Shown here: in pieces, positions 54,107 through 63,062 of the stretch
Layout of the letters: each line of letters begins with the position of its first letter
Position numbering within the stretch: position 1 is the first letter of the stretch
Source: Leptofilum sp965223525
Lineage (GTDB): Bacteria > Chloroflexota > Anaerolineae > Promineifilales > Promineifilaceae
Reading direction: 5' to 3'
DNA length: 64,000 nt
NCBI RefSeq assembly: GCF_965223525.1
Contig: NZ_CBDCWX010000005.1
Span: 558,001 to 622,000, forward strand
Translations under genes and position numbers: made by a program
Notes under the pieces: generated by a model
What the model saw: the letters and a program-made list of their open reading frames with translations, nothing else
What the model was told of the DNA's origin: nothing
Databases searched by the model: none

Positions 54107-54373
54107 TCAATTTCCTGGCCAGGGAATGACATTTCCATGGCGATCAACTAACTCAATGCCATGTTCATGGCACCAACGGCCGATCCCCCGTTCCATTTGC
54201 TCAAACAGTGTATCTAAAGAATCGAATGGGTCTTGTGTTTCCCAAACCACGCCGCCTGCATCCATCGCAGCAGCCATTGGTTCATACGAATAGGATGAAT
54301 CAGCTTGGCCAATTTGAATCTGGCCATCAACCACCCAACTGGCAATGAACGGATATTTCTCTTCTATGGTCAT
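54107..54373 (-). CDS. Small hypothetical protein, first gene of a pair
   Basis: 88 residues; soluble and acidic, with YPFIASWVVDGQIQIGQ and a C-terminal GRWCHEHGIELVDRHGN. I recognise no characterised family; similar small proteins occur in cyanobacteria and Chloroflexi, from memory only. It is read leftward, away from the HEPN-HerA-NurA cassette, and coupled to the gene at 53791. Confidence 0.65.
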   Translation of the reverse strand: MTIEEKYPFIASWVVDGQIQIGQADSSYSYEPMAAAMDAGGVVWETQDPFDSLDTLFEQMERGIGRWCHEHGIELVDRHGNVIPWPGN

Positions 54374-54931
54374 ATTTTTCCTGCCTGAATTAAACTGTTT
54401 GGATAATTAAGCCGCAATTATAAACCAACAATTGGCAAGAAAAATGGATCGTTACACTTCGCCTTTCATTGAGCGCCTACACAACCAAAACTTGCCCGTG
54501 CTGGCCGTTTCCCCCACCCACGAAAACGCCCACCATTCCCGGCTGGCAGGAGCCGAACCCGAACTAAATGCTTGGGAAGCATTTGTGATACCGTTTCACT
54601 TTACTCCTGACTCCTGATAATAGCTTTCCAAGCGCTTGTCACACCCCTGAATCCTTCATGCCCACGCAGATGGAATCCAACTTCCACGCTTGCTCAGAGA
54701 ACAGTCACTTCTGCGCCCACCTGCATCTTGCCACGCAAGTTTTGATTTGCTATGATGTTGCGGTAAATCCAGGGTAGCTTGGCGGCCAGGAAGTACCTGT
54801 TTTTTCTAGAATTGAATATATGAATTGTGACCACACACCCTTAATTGATTCTATAGTCCAAAGGTCGTCAATTCCTCAGACTCGTTACACAAAAAATTTA
54901 CATAACAATGTACTAGGTATCAAATGCAATC
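54374..54931. other. Left border of the HEPN-HerA-NurA cassette
   Basis: 558 bp with no convincing gene; a 61-codon frame at 54432 looks accidental. TTGCCA (54728-54733) and TATGAT (54751-54756) are exactly 17 bp apart on the plus strand and could drive the cassette, leaving a leader of about 170 bases. DNA turns AT-rich from about 54,790 on, which probably marks the edge of acquired DNA. Confidence 0.45.
54728..54756 (+). promoter_or_regulatory. Candidate promoter of the cassette
   Basis: TTGCCA and TATGAT with 17-bp spacing, upstream of four co-directional genes. No operator-like dyad is seen nearby. Confidence 0.45.
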
Positions 54932-55489
54932 ATGAAATTGAGTGATATTAAGGACAATCTAATGCCAATGCTTGAAGATGCTCATTGGGCAGAAGAAGCT
55001 TTGGACAAAGAAGACAGCCAGTTTACGCGAAGGGCATATGTTAGAAGCCTTTTTGCAATGATTGAGGGATCTATTTGGGTTCTTAAGCAAACTGTGTTGC
55101 ATGCACCGATGCCAGAAGGTCAAGTTCAAATATTGTCTCCGGCAGAATACGCATTACTGTCTGATAAAACATATAACCTCAGAAGTAATGGTCAACCAAA
55201 AGAACAAACAAAATATTTAAAACTACCAGACAATCTTAGATTTACATTTAGCGTGCTGGAAAAATTCTTGAAAACAGATTTTGATTTAGGAGTTGGTACA
55301 GTTGCATGGGACAATTTTCTCGAAGCTCAAGCAATAAGAAACCGTATCACACATCCAAAAATACCAGAAGATTTTGAAGTCTTGGATGGTGAGATAGCCA
55401 CTTGTAAAGAAACATGCTCATGGTTTAATCAGTTGATATTGTTCTTTTTCAACACACTCGTATTAAACGCCAACCATGATGTTAACTAA
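54932..55489 (+). CDS. HEPN-like protein (candidate RNase/effector)
   Basis: 185 residues, predicted mostly helical and soluble. Near the end is EAQAIRNRITHP: R136-N-R-I-T-H141 fits the HEPN ribonuclease signature Rx4-6H, with the usual polar residue after Arg. An earlier helix has an acidic/aromatic pattern (YVRSLFAMIEGSIW) also common in HEPN proteins. HEPN domains are RNases in many toxin, Abi and CRISPR systems; others only bind. The gene opens an AT-rich four-gene run, 41 bp before the HerA gene. The family call rests on one motif plus helical context. Confidence 0.6.
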   Translation: MKLSDIKDNLMPMLEDAHWAEEALDKEDSQFTRRAYVRSLFAMIEGSIWVLKQTVLHAPMPEGQVQILSPAEYALLSDKTYNLRSNGQPKEQTKYLKLPDNLRFTFSVLEKFLKTDFDLGVGTVAWDNFLEAQAIRNRITHPKIPEDFEVLDGEIATCKETCSWFNQLILFFFNTLVLNANHDVN

Positions 55490-55530
55490 ACACTTTGCAA
55501 TCGAAATCGGCCAAATAAAGGGAACAATCT

Positions 55531-57669
55531 ATGAAGACAGTAGACTTGCTTGAAAGATTAAATGATAAAGAACAAGAAGAAAAATTTAAACGTGCTGAAA
55601 CGTCTGCAAAAAAAGAATTTCTCAATTTAATCCAGCATGAGCAATATGTTGGGGATGTATTTTCAATTGGTTACGAACTCGCACTTGTTATTATTCACGA
55701 TTTTCAAAGAAAACAGGTTGGTGGAATTCCAAGTCTCAGCTTTCTGCTGGCAACTCGAATTTCATCGGAGCAAGACCCTAACCACTTTGATTATACTCAA
55801 GAAGATGCTTCGATTGTTCTCTTGCGGGTTATGGATGCCGCACCACTGCCAAACGATCCCGAAGCGTTACGAGTTCGAGTTGAAACCGCACAAAGAGTAA
55901 GCGGTGAAGTAAATTCTCATTGGGATAGCGAAAAGGCAATGGATCAGAATACGCATCACCTTCTTTCCTTTGCTGGAATTCGTTGTCGGGTGATCGGAAC
56001 ATTTTATTTACAAAGCAATCCAGATAGTGATGACTTAGAAGAACGAATCCCTGTCATGCGTTTTGGTAGCGACATATCCAATTACTATCCAAACCGCGGC
56101 TTAACCGTGTTTAAACCAAACGCTGAAGCCTTAGAAGCGATTGTTAATTTCCGTGATAAATCACGCCCTGACTTGCTTAATAAAGCGCAAGTAACGATTG
56201 GTGAAGTCCGTTACGCATCTACAAATCGTGCCTTTCAAGGAGTGGCTGATGTAAGTGTAAATATCAGCCCGGCCGATTTACTCGATCAAAAAACAGCTTT
56301 ATTTGGCATGACACGCACAGGAAAATCAAACAGCACGAAAGTAATGCTGCAATCGGTGTATGATTTACGTTATGCCGAGGAACCGCTTCGGATTGGTCAA
56401 ATTGTTTTCGACCCCAATGGTGAATACGCCAACGAAAATGATCAAAACGCAGCGCTTACAAATATTCATCTTGCCCATCCCGACGGAACATCAGATGATG
56501 TTGTCGTATATGGTCTGACAAAACTTCCTCCAGATAGAGATGACGGACGAGAGTTAATGCTTCTAAATTTCTATGAAGATGATAATCTTCAAATTGGAAA
56601 AGAAATCATTAATGTGGCTCTTGCCAGTGATGGATCGAAATATATCCAGAATTTCAGGCAAGTAATGTTTATACCCCCGTCAAATATGTATGGTAGTGCA
56701 GGAACACGCTATAAACGTCGAGTATTAGCCTATCGCACTCTACTTCATAAAGGAAACTTTTCATCGTCAAACAAAGCGACTATGAGAAGAACCGACAAAC
56801 TTTTCAATCCCAAACTTCTTGACGCAATGGAAAATAGCACAGCCGATGATGCCAACGATTACCAATCCGCTGCAAAACATTTTAGAAAACCGACCCCTAC
56901 TTGGGCTCAATTAGCAACAGCGTTTGAAGCTCTCTATCGTTTTATGAAGGATAAAAACAGCGGCTATAAAGAATTTGAAGATTGGTATATCAATGACCGC
57001 CCCAAAGCGTCTGGTGATAAATGGGCCGATACTGACCTAGAGAAGATATTGGAAATGTTCTACTATCCAAACGGAGCGAGACAAATTGGTGTCGTGAATG
57101 AGCAACATACTGACAGTACCTCAACCGATTATGCAGAGGATATTTATGAACATCTTGCTAATGGGCGACTTGTAATTATTGATCAATCAACAGGCGATCC
57201 CATCTTAAACAAATCTGCTGCTGATCGTATTATGTGGGCTATTTTTAGAGGTAATCAACGAAAGTTTGTAGCAGGCACGAGCGGAAGCGAATTTCCGCGC
57301 ATTCTGGTTTATGTTGAGGAAGCGCATAATATCCTGCCAGCAGGAACTGACTTGGATTTACAAGATGTTTGGGTTCGGTCGGCCAAAGAGGGTGCCAAAT
57401 ACCATATCGGCATGGTGTACATAACTCAAGAAGTAAGCAGCATACAACGAAACATCCTCAAAAATACGGCTAATTGGTTTATCGGACACCTCAACAATAC
57501 TGATGAAACGAGGGAACTCCGCAAATATTACGACTTTGCTGATTTTGAAGGATCAATCTTACGCGCCCAGGATAGGGGGTTTTTGCGCGTAAAAACATTA
57601 AGCAACTTGTTTGTTGTTCCGGTACAAGTAAAGAAATTTGAGCTAGGAGTATCAACCGATGCCGTATGA
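55531..57669 (+). CDS. HerA-like hexameric ATPase/translocase
   Basis: 712 residues. Walker A GMTRTGKS (259-266) and Walker B ILVYVEEAHN with Glu-Glu at 596-597 are those of HerA/FtsK-type DNA pumps. The N-terminal 250 residues should be the HAS-barrel and an extra domain; GMVYITQEVSSIQRNI after Walker B carries the sensor Gln and a candidate arginine finger region. Length is larger than archaeal HerA (about 500). It overlaps the NurA gene by 11 bp, the classic HerA-NurA pairing used for DNA end resection or, in bacteria, antiviral defence. Confidence 0.88.
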   Translation: MKTVDLLERLNDKEQEEKFKRAETSAKKEFLNLIQHEQYVGDVFSIGYELALVIIHDFQRKQVGGIPSLSFLLATRISSEQDPNHFDYTQEDASIVLLRVMDAAPLPNDPEALRVRVETAQRVSGEVNSHWDSEKAMDQNTHHLLSFAGIRCRVIGTFYLQSNPDSDDLEERIPVMRFGSDISNYYPNRGLTVFKPNAEALEAIVNFRDKSRPDLLNKAQVTIGEVRYASTNRAFQGVADVSVNISPADLLDQKTALFGMTRTGKSNSTKVMLQSVYDLRYAEEPLRIGQIVFDPNGEYANENDQNAALTNIHLAHPDGTSDDVVVYGLTKLPPDRDDGRELMLLNFYEDDNLQIGKEIINVALASDGSKYIQNFRQVMFIPPSNMYGSAGTRYKRRVLAYRTLLHKGNFSSSNKATMRRTDKLFNPKLLDAMENSTADDANDYQSAAKHFRKPTPTWAQLATAFEALYRFMKDKNSGYKEFEDWYINDRPKASGDKWADTDLEKILEMFYYPNGARQIGVVNEQHTDSTSTDYAEDIYEHLANGRLVIIDQSTGDPILNKSAADRIMWAIFRGNQRKFVAGTSGSEFPRILVYVEEAHNILPAGTDLDLQDVWVRSAKEGAKYHIGMVYITQEVSSIQRNILKNTANWFIGHLNNTDETRELRKYYDFADFEGSILRAQDRGFLRVKTLSNLFVVPVQVKKFELGVSTDAV

Positions 57670-59041
57670 AGGTGAGCTAGCAGGTTATGAGCCTCTCCGG
57701 CGGGTAGCGAATACGGAACGCATCAAAACGCTGTTGGGCCGTTCTAAAGTGCGAGATAACAAACAATCGGTAACACATTTGCCAAAAATTGAACGTGCTT
57801 CAATTGAACCAAGCAAATATGAACCATCTATGGTGATTGCAATTGATGGCAGCACCATTCCTGTTGAGGTGGAGACAGGCTATCCCGGCGCAGAAATGGG
57901 ATACGTGACCGTTGCTTCTGTTTTCATTGACTTGGAAAAAGCAAGGAAATTGGATGAGCAACGGCCTGTCAATCCGGTTGAGTTTCGTAAAACTCAAAGC
58001 CCAGAGTCTATAGATAGTGCGTTTCCCGGTTGTAACGTCATCGTCGATAAAGAAATCTCTGCCAAAAGCTCACTTCGAAAAGTTCTTTACGAGTTAATGG
58101 AAAGCGTTCGCATTTTTGAAGATGGCGAGTCGCTTTTGGATACTTACGAAGCTTTGCTGGCTTTCAAGCCTGACAGGAATGAGGATAAACAGAAATGCCC
58201 TTACTATGGTCAATATGACAACAACTGCATAGATGAGAAACAGAAATTCCGTAACCAGAAAAGGGCTTATTATTGCCATTGCATGTACGGCCGTCCCCTT
58301 TATTCGACCGATGCTTTGCGTATACATGAAGGAATGCACCCTGATAGCACCAATCAATCCGTATTCACTGAAATCATGCAGATTTTAGAACGGCTGTGGA
58401 TTGTGCATATTCTCCGCAATTTAGAAGCAAAGGGATGGATGGCTATTTTACGCAAAGTTGCTATGGTGGTGGATGGGCCATTAGCCGTTTTTGGGCATCC
58501 TGCATGGCTTAGTCATGCTATCAAGATGGAATTGAACCGTCTGAACGAAGCGGCAAAGGAATTCACTGATGAGCAGGATATATTGATAATCGGCATTGAA
58601 AAAACCGGGGCTTTTGTCAATCATTTAACTCAAATAGATTATTTCGTGCCAGAAAAAAAACGTAATATCATACCTGAACAAACTGCTTACTTGTTAACGG
58701 ATGATTACATCAAGCGCAACATTGTGTATTCAGAAAGCAAACGGCCGTATGGCCGACAGACATACTTTGGCAGAAAATTCTTTTATAAGACTCGCTCAGG
58801 GGCATTATTGGTAGCTACATTGCCTTTCCTCAATGAAGCGCACGAAGATTTGGCGCAAGCACACCCTTCACAATTCCCTCGGTTGGCCGATGCAATGGCT
58901 TTGCTTGACCAGCTTGTATCTGTTCAACATCCTAATTCATTATCGCCAATTATTACCGCCCATGCAGAAGCTTCCATACCGCTTAATTTAGGCAAACGTG
59001 TTTTAGAAAAAATGGCGCGGGAACTCATGCGGAAAATGTAG
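57659..59041 (+). CDS. NurA-domain nuclease with internal Cys cluster
   Basis: 460 residues. NurA motifs: D63 in VIAIDGSTIP, D272 in MVVDGPLAVFG, and IGIEKTGAFV (about 311-320). The domain belongs to the RNase H-like nucleases that cut DNA fed through HerA. Between the two Asp motifs are C180, C190, C206 and C208 (CPYYGQYDNNC, then YYCHC), which could form a zinc site rare in plain NurA. Two ACGGCCGT copies (58287, 58741) occur here and nowhere else in the cassette. The MTase starts two bases after the stop. Confidence 0.85.
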   Translation: MPYEGELAGYEPLRRVANTERIKTLLGRSKVRDNKQSVTHLPKIERASIEPSKYEPSMVIAIDGSTIPVEVETGYPGAEMGYVTVASVFIDLEKARKLDEQRPVNPVEFRKTQSPESIDSAFPGCNVIVDKEISAKSSLRKVLYELMESVRIFEDGESLLDTYEALLAFKPDRNEDKQKCPYYGQYDNNCIDEKQKFRNQKRAYYCHCMYGRPLYSTDALRIHEGMHPDSTNQSVFTEIMQILERLWIVHILRNLEAKGWMAILRKVAMVVDGPLAVFGHPAWLSHAIKMELNRLNEAAKEFTDEQDILIIGIEKTGAFVNHLTQIDYFVPEKKRNIIPEQTAYLLTDDYIKRNIVYSESKRPYGRQTYFGRKFFYKTRSGALLVATLPFLNEAHEDLAQAHPSQFPRLADAMALLDQLVSVQHPNSLSPIITAHAEASIPLNLGKRVLEKMARELMRKM

Positions 59042-59043
59042 CC

Positions 59044-60177
59044 ATGATAAAAGTTGATGGTTGCTTCAAACGATCATATCAGAATGCAACTGGTAGATGG
59101 TCAGCCGTAGGCCCCTACTATGCAATGTTCCCCACCGAATTTGCCTTTGATGTGGTGGAACGACATTCTCAAAAGGGAGATTGGATTCTCGATCCGTTTG
59201 CAGGCCGATATTCTAGCGTGTATGCGGCTGCCACTCAGGAACGATATGGGCTAGGTATAGAAATTCATCCTGTTGGTTGGGTATACGGGCAAGCAAAATT
59301 ACATACCGCGTCAAAAGGTGATATAGAAGGCCGGTTGAAGGAAATAATTCATCGCTCGCGTTGGTTTGGTGAACGTTCACGACGTGTTTTGCCAGAATTT
59401 TTTGAACATTGTTATTCCCCAAAAATTTTGTCCTTCCTTCTAACGGCACGTAATGATTTGAATTGGCGTGAAGATGAAGTAGATGCAACATTAATGGCAC
59501 TTATTCTAATAGATCTTCACGCTAAAGAAGGTAGTGGCCTTTCTAATCAGATGCGACAATCAAAGGCAATGGCTCCAGATTATTCAATCCGGTGGTGGAA
59601 AGACCATAATAAAATACCTCCTGACCTTGATCCTGTTGAATTTATTCAAAAAAAAATTGATTGGCGATATAAGAAAGGAATGCCTCAGACCAATACTTGC
59701 AATGTGATTTTAGGGGATAGTACACACCATTTGGAAATAGTAGCTCAGAAAGTTATCGCGGGGGAACAGAAACCTTTCTCCCTACTTTTAACTTCTCCAC
59801 CATACTACGATGTTACCCATTATCATTACGATCAATGGCTTCGTCTTTGGATGTTAGGCAGTGAATCTTGGCCAACGAAGAAAGAAGATGAAAATCGAGG
59901 AAGATTTAGCTCTAAACTTCATTACGAACAACTTCTTGACACAGTATTCGAGCATTCAGCCAAATTGATGGCAGAACAAGCTGTAGTTTATGTTCGTACT
60001 GGAGCGCGTGAATTTACACTTAATACAACTCGGGAAGTCTTAAAAAGACATTTTCCAACGGGCGAATGGGAACTGTATGAAACCGCACGCCCTTTTGAAA
60101 ATAAAACTCAAACAACTTTGTTTGGTGATTTTGCTCCTAAACCGGGGGAAGTTGATTTGATTTTACAGCGCACATAA
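59044..60177 (+). CDS. DNA methyltransferase-like protein (N4-cytosine/N6-adenine type)
   Basis: 377 residues. Motif I is WILDPFAGRYSS (47-58), with the usual second Gly changed to Tyr-Ser; motif II is GIEIHP; catalytic motif IV is TSPPY (250-254), preceded by VILGDS. The order I before IV fits gamma/alpha-type amino-methyltransferases. It could mark self DNA so that the HerA-NurA pair acts only on foreign DNA. A DNA substrate is inferred from TSPPY, and the changed motif I leaves room for weak or altered SAM use. Confidence 0.82.
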   Translation: MIKVDGCFKRSYQNATGRWSAVGPYYAMFPTEFAFDVVERHSQKGDWILDPFAGRYSSVYAAATQERYGLGIEIHPVGWVYGQAKLHTASKGDIEGRLKEIIHRSRWFGERSRRVLPEFFEHCYSPKILSFLLTARNDLNWREDEVDATLMALILIDLHAKEGSGLSNQMRQSKAMAPDYSIRWWKDHNKIPPDLDPVEFIQKKIDWRYKKGMPQTNTCNVILGDSTHHLEIVAQKVIAGEQKPFSLLLTSPPYYDVTHYHYDQWLRLWMLGSESWPTKKEDENRGRFSSKLHYEQLLDTVFEHSAKLMAEQAVVYVRTGAREFTLNTTREVLKRHFPTGEWELYETARPFENKTQTTLFGDFAPKPGEVDLILQRT

Positions 60178-60261
60178 TTCGAATTATCAAGCAATTTGAA
60201 AATGGCATGGCTTTTAAGGAACTAACCCAAGTCGAAAATTTGCTCGCCCTACACAATCCAG

Positions 60262-61734
60262 TTAACCAGCCATCAAATAAGTATCAACGGCCGTTCCCAC
60301 ACCCCTACCCTCATTAATCGCCCACACAACCAAGCTTTGCCCGCGCCGGGCATCCCCCGCTGCAAAGACGCCAGGTACGTTTGTGGCATAGCTGCCATTT
60401 TGGGTAGCAATATTTGTCCGCGGGCCAGTTTCCACGCCAAACTGCTGCGCCAGCGTCTGCTCCGGCCCGCGAAAGCCGAGGGCCAGCAGGACAAGCTGGG
60501 CCGCCCAGGTTTGCTCGGTGCCGGGGATTTCTTCTAGCTGTGGACGGCTACCATTTTCTGCCGGAAGCCAGCGCACGTTCACTGTTTCCACCGCCTGCAA
60601 ATTGCCCTGCTCATCCCCGATGAACCGCTTGGTCATGATGGCATATTCGCGGGGGTCTTCACCAAATACGGCCGTGGCCTCCTCCTGTCCGTAATCCATC
60701 TTGTACACGCGCGGCCACTGCGGCCACGGATTGTCAGCCGCCCGATGGACAGGTGGCTGATCCATAATCTCAAACTGCACCAGGCTGTCGCAGCCGTGCC
60801 GCAGCGCGGTTGCCACGCAATCTGTGCCTGTGTCACCGCCGCCAATCACAATCACATCCTTGCCGCCAGCAAAGACGGCGGGCGTTTCTGCCGCACCATC
60901 CAGCAGCTTTTGGGTGTTCCCCTGCAAAAATTCCATCGCAAAATGAATGCCGTTTAGCTCACGCCCCGGCACGGGCAGATTGTTGGGCTGGGTAGCACCC
61001 GTGCAAAGCACAATGGCGTCGAACTGATTTTGGAGTTGAACGGCCGTTACGTCCCGCCCCACCTCACAATTGGTTACAAACTGAATACCCGCCTCGGCCA
61101 GCAAATCAATGCGCCGCTGCACCAGCTTCTTGTCAAGCTTCATGTTGGGAATGCCGTACATCAGCAACCCACCAATGCGGTCGGCCCGTTCATAGACGGT
61201 GACGGTGTGGCCTGCCTTGTTGAGTTCGTCGGCGGCAGCCAGCCCCGCCGGGCCAGAGCCAATGATGGCCACGGTTTTGCCCGTGCGCTGGGCAGGCGTG
61301 TTAGGCAACACCCAGCCCTCATCAAAGGCGCGCTCAATGATGGCAAACTCAATTTGCTTGATCGTCACCGCCGGATCGTGGATGCCCAGCGTGCAGGCGG
61401 CTTCACATGGCGCGGGGCAGACCAGCCCGGTAAATTCGGGGAAGTTGTTGGTGCGGCTGAGTCGCTCATACGCCTCGCGCCACAGCCCCCGGTACACCAA
61501 ATCGTTCCACTCCGGGATGAGGTTGTTGAGCGGGCAGCCAGAGGTCATCCCGTTCAAAATAGTGCCTTTGTGGCAAAACGGAATGCCGCAATCCATGCAG
61601 CGCGCCGCCTGCTGGTTTAGCCGTTCCTCTGGCAAATGCAGGTGAATCGGCTCCCAATCGTGAACGCGCTCGGTCAACGGCCGTTCCCCCGCTGCCTCTC
61701 GTCCAAATTCCAAAAATCCAGTTGGCTTAGCCAT
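60262..61734 (-). CDS. gltD: Glutamate synthase small subunit
   Basis: GltD passes electrons from NADPH to the large subunit for glutamate synthesis. The 490-residue protein has the N-terminal Fe-S cysteines (ARCMDCGIPFC and CPAPCEAAC), the FAD site GSGPAGLAAADELNKAG and the NADPH site IGGGDTGTDCV. GGGGAAGAG precedes the ATG. The large subunit gene lies upstream but is now separated by an insertion sequence, so gltD may need its own promoter. Confidence 0.94.
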   Translation of the reverse strand: MAKPTGFLEFGREAAGERPLTERVHDWEPIHLHLPEERLNQQAARCMDCGIPFCHKGTILNGMTSGCPLNNLIPEWNDLVYRGLWREAYERLSRTNNFPEFTGLVCPAPCEAACTLGIHDPAVTIKQIEFAIIERAFDEGWVLPNTPAQRTGKTVAIIGSGPAGLAAADELNKAGHTVTVYERADRIGGLLMYGIPNMKLDKKLVQRRIDLLAEAGIQFVTNCEVGRDVTAVQLQNQFDAIVLCTGATQPNNLPVPGRELNGIHFAMEFLQGNTQKLLDGAAETPAVFAGGKDVIVIGGGDTGTDCVATALRHGCDSLVQFEIMDQPPVHRAADNPWPQWPRVYKMDYGQEEATAVFGEDPREYAIMTKRFIGDEQGNLQAVETVNVRWLPAENGSRPQLEEIPGTEQTWAAQLVLLALGFRGPEQTLAQQFGVETGPRTNIATQNGSYATNVPGVFAAGDARRGQSLVVWAINEGRGVGTAVDTYLMAG

Positions 61735-61767
61735 GATCTCTTCCCCTAATTCCCACCCTCACCCCAG

Positions 61768-61790
61768 CCCTCTCCCTCAGAGGGAGAGGG
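61768..61790. repeat. CCCTCTCCCT hairpin
   Basis: CCCTCTCCCT (61768-61777) and AGGGAGAGGG (61781-61790) are perfect 10-bp arms with loop CAG, between the gltD start and the insertion sequence. Confidence 0.7.
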
Positions 61791-61798
61791 AGCCAATT

Positions 61799-63043
61799 CC
61801 CTCCCCTTGGCAGGGCTGAGGGGAGGACATGTTTAGAGGGTTGAAAAAAGAATAGCTCATCAAGGACAATTCTGATGTGTTCCAAAACGTCAGAAGGAGG
61901 CCAAAATGAGCTATCCAGTACTTTATCAATGGAATCAAACAATCGCCAGCCAATTGCCTTGTCTCAATAGCTGGCAAGTCGATAACGTCGGCTTGTTTAG
62001 CCTGGGCATCATGCGAGCAGAAAGCTGCCAACAGCAACAGATTGCCCGCCAGGTTGCTACAGGCGAGAGGGTCGAAAGTTGTGCCCGTCGCTTGCGACGT
62101 TTTCTGGACAACAAACGTTTTCCTCTGCAAGCCTTCTTCAGCCAATGGACAGCCTGGATTGTCAGCCAGTTGCCACCAGGCAAGCTTTATCTGCTGGTGG
62201 ATGAGACAAAGTTGCAAGACCGCTTGGCTGCCATGGTGGTTGGCGCTGCCTGGGAAGGACGTTGTATCCCTCTGGCCTGGCGTTGTTATATTGCCAACAA
62301 TCATGACCAGTACCCAGCCGAGGGGCAAGTTGGCATGGTCACAGCCCTGTTGCAAACTGTCAAGAAGGGCATTGCAGCAGACAGAAACGTCGTGGTGTTG
62401 GCTGACCGAGGGATTGGGACATCTCCTGATTTGTGTCAGGCTGTGGCCAGCTTGGGTTGGTGCTATCTGTTTCGCGTTACCAGCATGACCAAAATCTGCA
62501 CCGAGGCAGGCGATTTTGCCATTGCCAACATGGTACAGGCTGGTCAACAGTGGTCGGCTGATGGACTCGCTTTCAAGCAGCGCGGCCGGTTGCCAGCAAC
62601 CGCACATGCGATTTGGAGCGCAGGCTATGACCAAGCATGGGCGTTGGTAACCAATGACACTACGCTGACTGGCTTTGAGTATGCCAACCGCAATTGGCAG
62701 GAGCAAAGTTTCCGCGACCTCAAAAGCGGTGGCTGGCATTGGGCAGACAGTCGGATTAGTCATCCAGACCATATGGATCGTCTGCTTGTTCTCCTGGTGG
62801 TCGCCTATGCTTGGTCGCTTGCTTTGGGAAGCGTTGCGGTTTCGCAAGGTCTTGCTCAACCAATGCAGCGTCATGCAGACGGCCGTATACGTCGTCATTG
62901 GAGTTTGTTCAAAGAGGGGCTTCAATTCTTCTTTGAGTTTGTTTTGAGACATAACCATTTTATCAATTTACAATTTACAATTCTTGCCCGACCCTAGGCT
63001 TGCCTGAAAAGGTGTCCTCCCCTCAGCCCCCGCAAGGGGAGGG
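61799..63043 (+). mobile_element. IS4-like insertion sequence between gltB and gltD
   Basis: A transposase gene is enclosed by a 31-bp inverted repeat: left 61799-61829 and right 63013-63043, identical except for three central bases (CCCTCCCCTTG, then GGGCTGAGGGGAGGACA). Weak similarity continues inward (TTT and AGG). The G-rich ends resemble a dispersed repeat, so the exact border is uncertain, and I see no clear target duplication. Confidence 0.75.
61906..62997 (+). CDS. IS4-family DDE transposase
   Basis: 363 residues. Candidate catalytic Asp residues lie in LLVDETKLQD and VVLADRGIGT; the Glu lies in NRNWQEQSFRDLKSGGW, matching the IS4 Y-R-E-K type region. A perfect AAGGAGG ribosome site precedes the ATG. 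The frame is intact, so the element may still move. One ACGGCCGT copy (62879) is present. Orientation is opposite to the glt genes. Confidence 0.92.
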   Translation: MSYPVLYQWNQTIASQLPCLNSWQVDNVGLFSLGIMRAESCQQQQIARQVATGERVESCARRLRRFLDNKRFPLQAFFSQWTAWIVSQLPPGKLYLLVDETKLQDRLAAMVVGAAWEGRCIPLAWRCYIANNHDQYPAEGQVGMVTALLQTVKKGIAADRNVVVLADRGIGTSPDLCQAVASLGWCYLFRVTSMTKICTEAGDFAIANMVQAGQQWSADGLAFKQRGRLPATAHAIWSAGYDQAWALVTNDTTLTGFEYANRNWQEQSFRDLKSGGWHWADSRISHPDHMDRLLVLLVVAYAWSLALGSVAVSQGLAQPMQRHADGRIRRHWSLFKEGLQFFFEFVLRHNHFINLQFTILARP

Positions 63044-63062
63044 CTAGGGAAGGGGTCAATAA

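Noticed and set aside
54432..54617. 61-codon plus-strand frame at the cassette border
   Set aside because: No ribosome site, no recognisable features, and a composition like the surrounding non-coding DNA.
61906..62958. Long minus-strand frame opposite the transposase (61777-62958)
   Set aside because: It mirrors the transposase gene, whose ribosome site and DDE residues are clear.
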